From Wenjunlia tyrosinilytica (GTDB lineage Bacteria > Actinomycetota > Actinomycetes > Streptomycetales > Streptomycetaceae): a stretch of 64,000 nt of DNA. A model generated the notes under the pieces. That model saw only the letters and a list, made by a program, of their open reading frames with translations. It did no database searches and had not been told where the DNA came from. Positions within the stretch are counted from its first letter, which is position 1, and each line of letters opens with the position of its first letter. A program made the translations under genes and the position numbers. Positions 59,932 through 64,000 of this stretch are shown here, in pieces. The DNA lies in the NCBI RefSeq assembly GCF_014646055.1, contig NZ_BMMS01000006.1, forward strand, positions 1 through 64,000, in the 5' to 3' direction.

Positions 59932-61671
59932 ATGTCGACCACCTCTCACTCTCCGGCGGCGACCGGCAAGCGCAACGGCGTGGCGCTTGCGGTCATCGCC
60001 TCGTGCCAGCTGATGGTGGTCCTGGACATCACCATCGTGAACATCGCGCTCCCGCACATCCAGAACGCGCTCCACTTCTCCACCACCAGCCTGTCCTGGG
60101 TGGTCAACGCGTACACGCTCACTTTCGGCGGCCTGCTGCTCCTCGGTGGCCGCACCGGTGACATCCTCGGCCGCAGGCGGGTCTTCATCTTCGGTGTCCT
60201 GCTGTTCGTCCTGGCCTCGCTCCTCGGAGGCCTCGCCCAGAACTCCGGCCAGCTCCTCGCGGCCCGCTCGCTCCAGGGGGTGGGCGGCGCCATCGCCTCC
60301 CCAACGGCGCTGGCGCTGATCACCACGACGTTCCCGGAAGGGCCGGCCCGCAACCGGGCCTTCGGCGTGTTCGCCTCCGTCTCCGCGGGCGGAAGCGCCA
60401 TCGGCCTGCTCCTCGGCGGGATCCTCGTCGAGTGGCTCGACTGGCGGTGGGTCTTCTTCGTCAATGTCCCCATCGGCCTGGCCATCGCCCTCGCCACACC
60501 CCGGGTCGTCAACGAGTCCGAGCGCCGTCCGGGGCAGTTCGACTTCACCGGAGCGATCACCTCGACGCTCGGCATGGTCTCGCTCGTCTACGGATTCATC
60601 AGAGCCGCGCAGGAGGGCTGGCGCGACCCGCTGACCCTCGGCGCGTTCGCTGCGGCCGTGGTCCTGCTGTCGCTGTTCATCGCGGTGGAAAGGCGTTCCA
60701 GGCAGCCGATCACCCCGCTGAAGATGTTCGCCGACCGCAACCGGGCGGGCACCTACGGGATCATGCTCAGCCTCGCCGCGGCGATCTTCGGCATGTTCTT
60801 CTTCCTGACCCTGTTCGTGCAGGACATCCTGCACTTCAGCCCCCTGCGCGCCGGTCTGGCGTTCCTGCCGGTGAGCGCCGTCGTCGTCATGGGCGCCGGG
60901 ATCTGCTCCAGGCAGCTGCCCAGGTTCGGGCCCAAGCCGATGATGGTGATCGGCGCGCTGCTGGCCGCGGCCGGACTGATCTGGCTGACGAGGATCAACG
61001 TCGACAGCACCTACATCGGAAGCATCCTCGGGCCGATGCTGCTGTTCGGCACGGGCATGGGCCTGCAGTTCGTCTCCCTGACGCTGACGGCGGTCTCCGG
61101 AGTGGCCCCGCACGAGGCCGGCGCCGCCTCCGGCCTGCTCAACGCCACCCAGCAGGTCGGCGGTTCCCTGGGCCTGTCCATCCTGGTCACCGTCTTCGGC
61201 ACGGCCAGCCGGAACGAGGCCAAGGACCAGGTGCCGCAGTTCCTCTCGCAGGCGAATCCGCTGCAACGCGCCCAGTTCCAGCGCACGGGGGTGCTCCCAC
61301 CGCCCTGGGCCGACCGGATACTGGCCCACGGCATCAGCACCGCGTTCGTGGCCTCGGCGGTGTTCACGGTGGTGGGGCTCCTCGTAGCCCTGTTCGTCAT
61401 CCAAGTGCGCGCCGCCGACCTGGAGCGGCTGCAGGGCGCGGTGCCGGGAATGGCGTCCGCCGACGGCGCGGCGCCGGCCGCGCAGGACGGGGCCGCGCGG
61501 GGCGGGATGCCTCGGGGTGGAGTCCCTCAGGACGGCGCCGGTCCGGCGGACGCCGGGGACATTTCCGGAACCGGCCCGACTGCGGCAGACTCGACCCGGG
61601 CGGATCCCTCCGCGCGGCCTCCGCCCGAGGTGCCCGACCACCCCTCCGACCGGCCCTCCGACCGGCCCTGA
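59932..61671 (+). CDS. DHA2 family (EmrB/QacA) drug exporter
   Basis: 579 residues with about 14 membrane helices. Helix 1 motif VVLDITIVNIALPHIQNAL (motif D1), loop 2-3 motif A GGRTGDILGRRRVFI and helix 5 motif C GGSAIGLLLGGILVEW mark a proton-driven drug:H+ antiporter. After the last helix a Gly/Ala/Asp/Pro-rich cytoplasmic tail of about 80 residues with DHPSDRPSDRP repeats is attached, longer than usual. GTGGAGGATCGGCC precedes the ATG. Likely exports hydrophobic antibiotics or cations. Confidence 0.93.
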   Translation: MSTTSHSPAATGKRNGVALAVIASCQLMVVLDITIVNIALPHIQNALHFSTTSLSWVVNAYTLTFGGLLLLGGRTGDILGRRRVFIFGVLLFVLASLLGGLAQNSGQLLAARSLQGVGGAIASPTALALITTTFPEGPARNRAFGVFASVSAGGSAIGLLLGGILVEWLDWRWVFFVNVPIGLAIALATPRVVNESERRPGQFDFTGAITSTLGMVSLVYGFIRAAQEGWRDPLTLGAFAAAVVLLSLFIAVERRSRQPITPLKMFADRNRAGTYGIMLSLAAAIFGMFFFLTLFVQDILHFSPLRAGLAFLPVSAVVVMGAGICSRQLPRFGPKPMMVIGALLAAAGLIWLTRINVDSTYIGSILGPMLLFGTGMGLQFVSLTLTAVSGVAPHEAGAASGLLNATQQVGGSLGLSILVTVFGTASRNEAKDQVPQFLSQANPLQRAQFQRTGVLPPPWADRILAHGISTAFVASAVFTVVGLLVALFVIQVRAADLERLQGAVPGMASADGAAPAAQDGAARGGMPRGGVPQDGAGPADAGDISGTGPTAADSTRADPSARPPPEVPDHPSDRPSDRP

Positions 61672-61690
61672 CAGTCCCTGCCCCGGCATC

Positions 61691-61721
61691 CCGCGCACCC
61701 TACGTGGTGTAGGGTGCGCGG
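61691..61721. promoter_or_regulatory. Inverted repeat upstream of uppP (terminator or BlaI-type operator)
   Basis: CCGCGCACCCTAC and its exact complement surround gtggt. As RNA it is a good terminator for the exporter, but there is no U tract. The inner ACCCTAC-N5-GTAGGGTGC is nearly the same as the dyad immediately before the BlaI-type gene, which favours an operator role. Confidence 0.6.
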
Positions 61722-61766
61722 AGGACTGCAGGCTCCTTGCGGACCCTGCCCCACGACGCCGCAAGG

Positions 61767-62612
61767 ATGGGTCAATTGAGCGCGATCGGTCTCGGGCAAG
61801 CCGTGGTTCTCGGAATCGTCGAAGGGGTGACCGAGTTCCTACCGGTCTCCTCCACCGGGCACCTCAAGATCACCGAGGGGCTGATGGACATCCCGGTCGA
61901 CGACAACGCCGTCGTCGGCTTCACGGCGGTGATCCAGGTCGGGGCGATCGCCGCGGTCCTCGTCTACTTCTTCAGCGACATCCGGCGCTTCGTCTCCGCG
62001 TGGTTCCAGGGCATCCGCAACCCGGAGCTGCGCGACCGGCACGACTACAAGTTCGCCTGGTGGGTGGTCTACGCCACCCTCCCGATCGTGGCCGTCGGCC
62101 TGGCGGCCAAGAAGCTCATCGACGGCCCGCTGGGGTCGCTCTGGGTGGTCGCGGGCTCCCTGATCGTCGGCAGCGCCGTGATGTGGGCGGCGGACCAGAT
62201 GGGCCGCCACAAGCGCGGTGAGGACGACATCGACTTCAAGGACGCCATGATCGTCGGCTCCTCGCAGATCCTCGCCCTGCTCTTCCCCGGCTTCTCCCGC
62301 TCCGGCGCCACGATGTCCACCGCGCTCATCCGCGACCTGGACCGGGTGGCCGCCACGCGTCTGTCGTTCTTCCTGTCCATCCCGGCCCTCACCGGCGCCG
62401 GCCTGTACGAGCTGAAGGACGCCACCGGCGGCGGGGTGGGGCTCGGCCCGCTGGCGGTCGGCACGGTGGTCTCGTTCGTCGTCGCCTACGCCTCGATCGC
62501 CTGGCTGCTGAAGTTCGTCGCCAAGCACTCGTTCAACGCCTTCGTGGTGTACCGGATCATCATCGGCGTCCTGCTCTTCGGGCTCCTGGGCGCGAACGTC
62601 ATCAGCGCCTGA
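61767..62612 (+). CDS. uppP: Undecaprenyl-diphosphatase UppP (BacA family)
   Basis: 281 residues, about eight membrane helices. The active-site motifs are present: EGVTEFLPVSSTGHLKIT near residue 20 (E-x3-E type region and Ser) and LLFPGFSRSGATMSTAL (P-G-x-S-R-S-x-A-T). It dephosphorylates undecaprenyl pyrophosphate to recycle the lipid carrier for peptidoglycan and surface glycans and can confer bacitracin resistance. ATG at 61767 is given. A TTG at 61776 has the better-spaced AAGGA and is an equally likely start. Confidence 0.94.
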   Translation: MGQLSAIGLGQAVVLGIVEGVTEFLPVSSTGHLKITEGLMDIPVDDNAVVGFTAVIQVGAIAAVLVYFFSDIRRFVSAWFQGIRNPELRDRHDYKFAWWVVYATLPIVAVGLAAKKLIDGPLGSLWVVAGSLIVGSAVMWAADQMGRHKRGEDDIDFKDAMIVGSSQILALLFPGFSRSGATMSTALIRDLDRVAATRLSFFLSIPALTGAGLYELKDATGGGVGLGPLAVGTVVSFVVAYASIAWLLKFVAKHSFNAFVVYRIIIGVLLFGLLGANVISA

Positions 62613-62742
62613 TCGGCGGCCCCGCGGCGGCGTTGTGGCGGCCCCGCGGCGGGGTCGCGGCGACCCGGCGGCGGGGTCGCGGCGGCTTGCGACGGGGGTG
62701 CGGCGCCCCCGGAGGGGCACGGCGAGTGATCCGCCGCTTGGG

Positions 62743-62763
62743 ACCCTACGCGCTGTAAGGTGC
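62743..62763. promoter_or_regulatory. BlaI-type dyad immediately before the repressor gene
   Basis: ACCCTAC-gcgct-GTAAGGTGC matches the site upstream of uppP (ACCCTAC-gtggt-GTAGGGTGC) at 18 of 21 positions and ends 4 bases before the repressor ATG. BlaI/MecI repressors bind TAC/GTA-centred dyads in their own promoters. Confidence 0.65.
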
Positions 62764-62767
62764 AGAC

Positions 62768-63259
62768 ATGGCAGGCACCGGACCCATGGACACCGGACCC
62801 ATGGACGCAGGCACCGGACCCATGGGCACGTCGGCGAGGCGGGGCCCGGGAGAGCTGGAGAGCGAGGTCCTGGCCGCGCTCTGGGCCACCGACCGCCCCC
62901 TCACCCCGGCCGAGATACAGGCCGAGCTGGGCGGGGACCTGGCCTACAACACCGTCCACACCATCCTCAAGCGCCTGTACGACAAGGCCCTCGTCATCCG
63001 TGACGCCGAGGGCCGCAAGGGCGCCTACCGCCCGGCGAAGAACGCCGCACAGCTCTCCGCCGAGGCGATGCACAAGGCGCTCGAGCGCGGGCCGGACCCC
63101 ATCGCCACCCTCCAGCAGTTCGTCTCCGGGCTCGGCCCCGACGAGGAGGCGGCCCTGCGCGCCTTCCTCGCCGCCGAGGACCGTGCGCGGCGGACGGCGG
63201 AGGAGCGGGACGAGCGGTCTCCCGAACAGGCCCCCGCGAGGGCTCCGGCCGAGGGGTAG
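62768..63259 (+). CDS. BlaI/MecI/CopY family transcriptional repressor
   Basis: 163 residues. Winged helix: GPGELESEVLAALWATDRPLTPAEIQAEL, AYNTVHTILKRLYDKALVIRDAEGRKGAYRPA, then the dimer helix region (EAMHKALERGPDPIATLQQFVSGL). In beta-lactam systems BlaI is cleaved after a BlaR1/MecR1-type sensor detects the drug. The first 19 residues are a repeated TGPM(D) run and may not belong: an ATG at 62822 (MGTSARRG) is the more family-like start, while the upstream ATGs fit a leaderless message. Confidence 0.88.
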   Translation: MAGTGPMDTGPMDAGTGPMGTSARRGPGELESEVLAALWATDRPLTPAEIQAELGGDLAYNTVHTILKRLYDKALVIRDAEGRKGAYRPAKNAAQLSAEAMHKALERGPDPIATLQQFVSGLGPDEEAALRAFLAAEDRARRTAEERDERSPEQAPARAPAEG

Positions 63260-63265
63260 GGCGCC

Positions 63266-63448
63266 GTGCGCTTCGACGTCCATGTGCCGCCGGCGCTCTC
63301 ACTCCGGCCGTACATTCCGCGGCCCGTCCCGCCCCCCGCCCCCGCCCGCCGCCTGGCGGTGGCCGCCGTCCTGGCTCCGGGCCTGGCCCCCGTCCTCGTG
63401 CCGCCGAGGCGACCGGTGACTTCCTCCACCTCCTGGACCGCCTCCTGA
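63266..63448 (+). pseudogene. Possible remnant of a BlaR-like M56 peptidase
   Basis: Six bases after the repressor stop a GTG opens VRFDVHVPPALSL, which resembles the N-terminus of the M56 membrane peptidases normally found directly behind BlaI genes in Streptomyces. It continues APARRLAVAAVLAPGLAPVL and stops after 60 codons. The zinc motif and all later helices are missing. I call it a decayed M56 gene with moderate confidence; it could also be a chance frame. Confidence 0.45.
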
Positions 63449-63548
63449 TCCTGGCTTCCCACGGACGCCCGCGGCGCCGACCGCTCCTCCCCCTCCTTCC
63501 CGCGTGGCCGGACCACCGCCCCCGTAGGGGCCGGCGGGGCGCGCGAGT

Positions 63549-63583
63549 GAAAGTTTCTTTCGGGGGCGGGAACCGTTTCCGCC
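63549..63583. promoter_or_regulatory. Two adjacent dyads upstream of the last gene
   Basis: GAAAG-TTT-CTTTC (63549-63561) is a perfect inverted repeat. Directly after it GGCGGGAACCGTTTCCGCC (63565-63583) is a dyad with a single G-T mismatch pair. They lie 96-130 bases before the ATG at 63679, as expected for operators of a LacI- or GntR-type regulator. Confidence 0.5.
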
Positions 63584-63678
63584 GGAACAGGCGTCAATGC
63601 GAGTGACACATGCAGAGAGCACCTTTCATAGGGCTCTACCCGGAATGTCACCGAGCCGGGGGAAGAGGGGACACATAC

Positions 63679-64000
63679 ATGAGCAAGCGCCGTATCACCC
63701 GCAAGGCCGTCGTGGCCACCGGCGTCGCCGCCGTCCTGCTGCCGCTCACCGCCGTCGCCACGGCGCAGGCCGCGGGCACGCAGCACGGTGCCGCGACCCA
63801 CACGCGGTCTGCGGCTGCGGCACCCACCGCGTCGGGCACTCCGGACTCCGCCCTGACCCGGATCAACGACTTCTACGGCGCCTACATCGACGCCGGCTCG
63901 GAGGAGGGCGGCGGCAAGCTCGCCACCGAACTGCGCAAGTTCTACCTGACCAAGGGCCTGCAGAAGAAGCTCGCCAAGTGGGAGGACAAGAACCACGCGG
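63679..64000 (+). CDS. Secreted protein of unknown function, 3' end outside window
   Basis: 107 visible residues. Signal peptide SKRRITRKAVVATGVAAVLLPLTAVATAQAAG with cleavage near residue 32, a Thr/Ala/Ser linker, then a helical start ALTRINDFYGAYIDAGSEEGG and LATELRKFYLTKGLQKKLAKWEDKNHA. The DFYGAYI ... LRKFYLTKGL pattern resembles small exported actinobacterial proteins with an NTF2/DUF3828-like fold, but the C-terminus is missing and I do not assign a function. GGGGGAAGAGGGGACACAT precedes the ATG. Confidence 0.82.
   Translation, partial: MSKRRITRKAVVATGVAAVLLPLTAVATAQAAGTQHGAATHTRSAAAAPTASGTPDSALTRINDFYGAYIDAGSEEGGGKLATELRKFYLTKGLQKKLAKWEDKNHA

Overview
The window is GC-rich actinobacterial DNA, almost certainly from a Streptomyces or close relative. 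The signs are GTG/TTG starts, ATGA/GTGA gene overlaps, a bacterial proteasome activator (Bpa), mycothiol-dependent enzyme families, several XRE-DUF5753/DUF397 (WhiJ-type) regulators, a sortase-E-type LAETG surface protein and a branched-chain keto-acid dehydrogenase operon. I see no tRNA, rRNA, CRISPR array, insertion sequence or origin.

Region 1 (1-31.6 kb) looks like ordinary chromosomal core. In order it holds: a truncated membrane sensor-like protein; a CapA-family protein; a quinone oxidoreductase; a secreted basic protein; a PadR regulator coupled to an ABC transporter of the MacB/FtsX type; bpa; two divergent Ser/Thr kinases; an APH-fold phosphotransferase; a flavin-binding split-barrel protein; an orphan LuxR response regulator facing the bkdABC operon; a GntR regulator coupled to an MFS transporter; a mycothiol-dependent isomerase-like protein; a nitrilase; a VOC protein; a thioredoxin-NHL protein; a SnoaL-like protein; an M18 aminopeptidase; a large acyl-CoA dehydrogenase; and an SseB-domain protein. 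Strong hairpins separate several of the units.

Region 2 (31.7-45.5 kb) is more fluid. It contains a pirin gene with an internal deletion, a TetR gene reduced to its ligand domain, and an aldehyde dehydrogenase that has lost its N-terminus and carries a frameshift. Between these lie a lipoprotein, a photolyase, a DinB-like protein, a His-rich tetrapeptide-repeat surface protein, an IclR regulator, a methyltransferase and a concentration of WhiJ-like genes: three XRE-DUF5753 regulators, one short XRE protein, two DUF397 proteins and an RsbW-like ATPase. The DUF397 gene at 40.2 kb and the ATPase/XRE divergent pair at 41.2-41.5 kb share a GTGCAC-rich palindrome, probably one operator for a three-gene module.

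Region 3 (45.6-58.3 kb) holds a Tat-exported deacetylase-like lipoprotein and then ten minus-strand genes. These encode the complete GmhA-HldE-GmhB route to ADP-heptose, five glycosyltransferases (two of family GT9), a NodU-type carbamoyltransferase and a UDP-glucuronate-decarboxylase-like SDR enzyme. They overlap by 4 bases at most junctions. I read this as a locus for a carbamoylated, heptose-containing glycan, unusual in a Gram-positive that makes no LPS. It is the best candidate here for a poorly described system.

Region 4 (58.6-64 kb) holds an LAETG wall-anchored protein, a small CBM48-like protein, a DHA2-family drug exporter, uppP, a BlaI-type repressor with a decayed BlaR-like remnant behind it, and the start of a secreted protein. 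A nearly identical dyad precedes both uppP and the BlaI gene, suggesting one repressor controls lipid-carrier recycling and itself.
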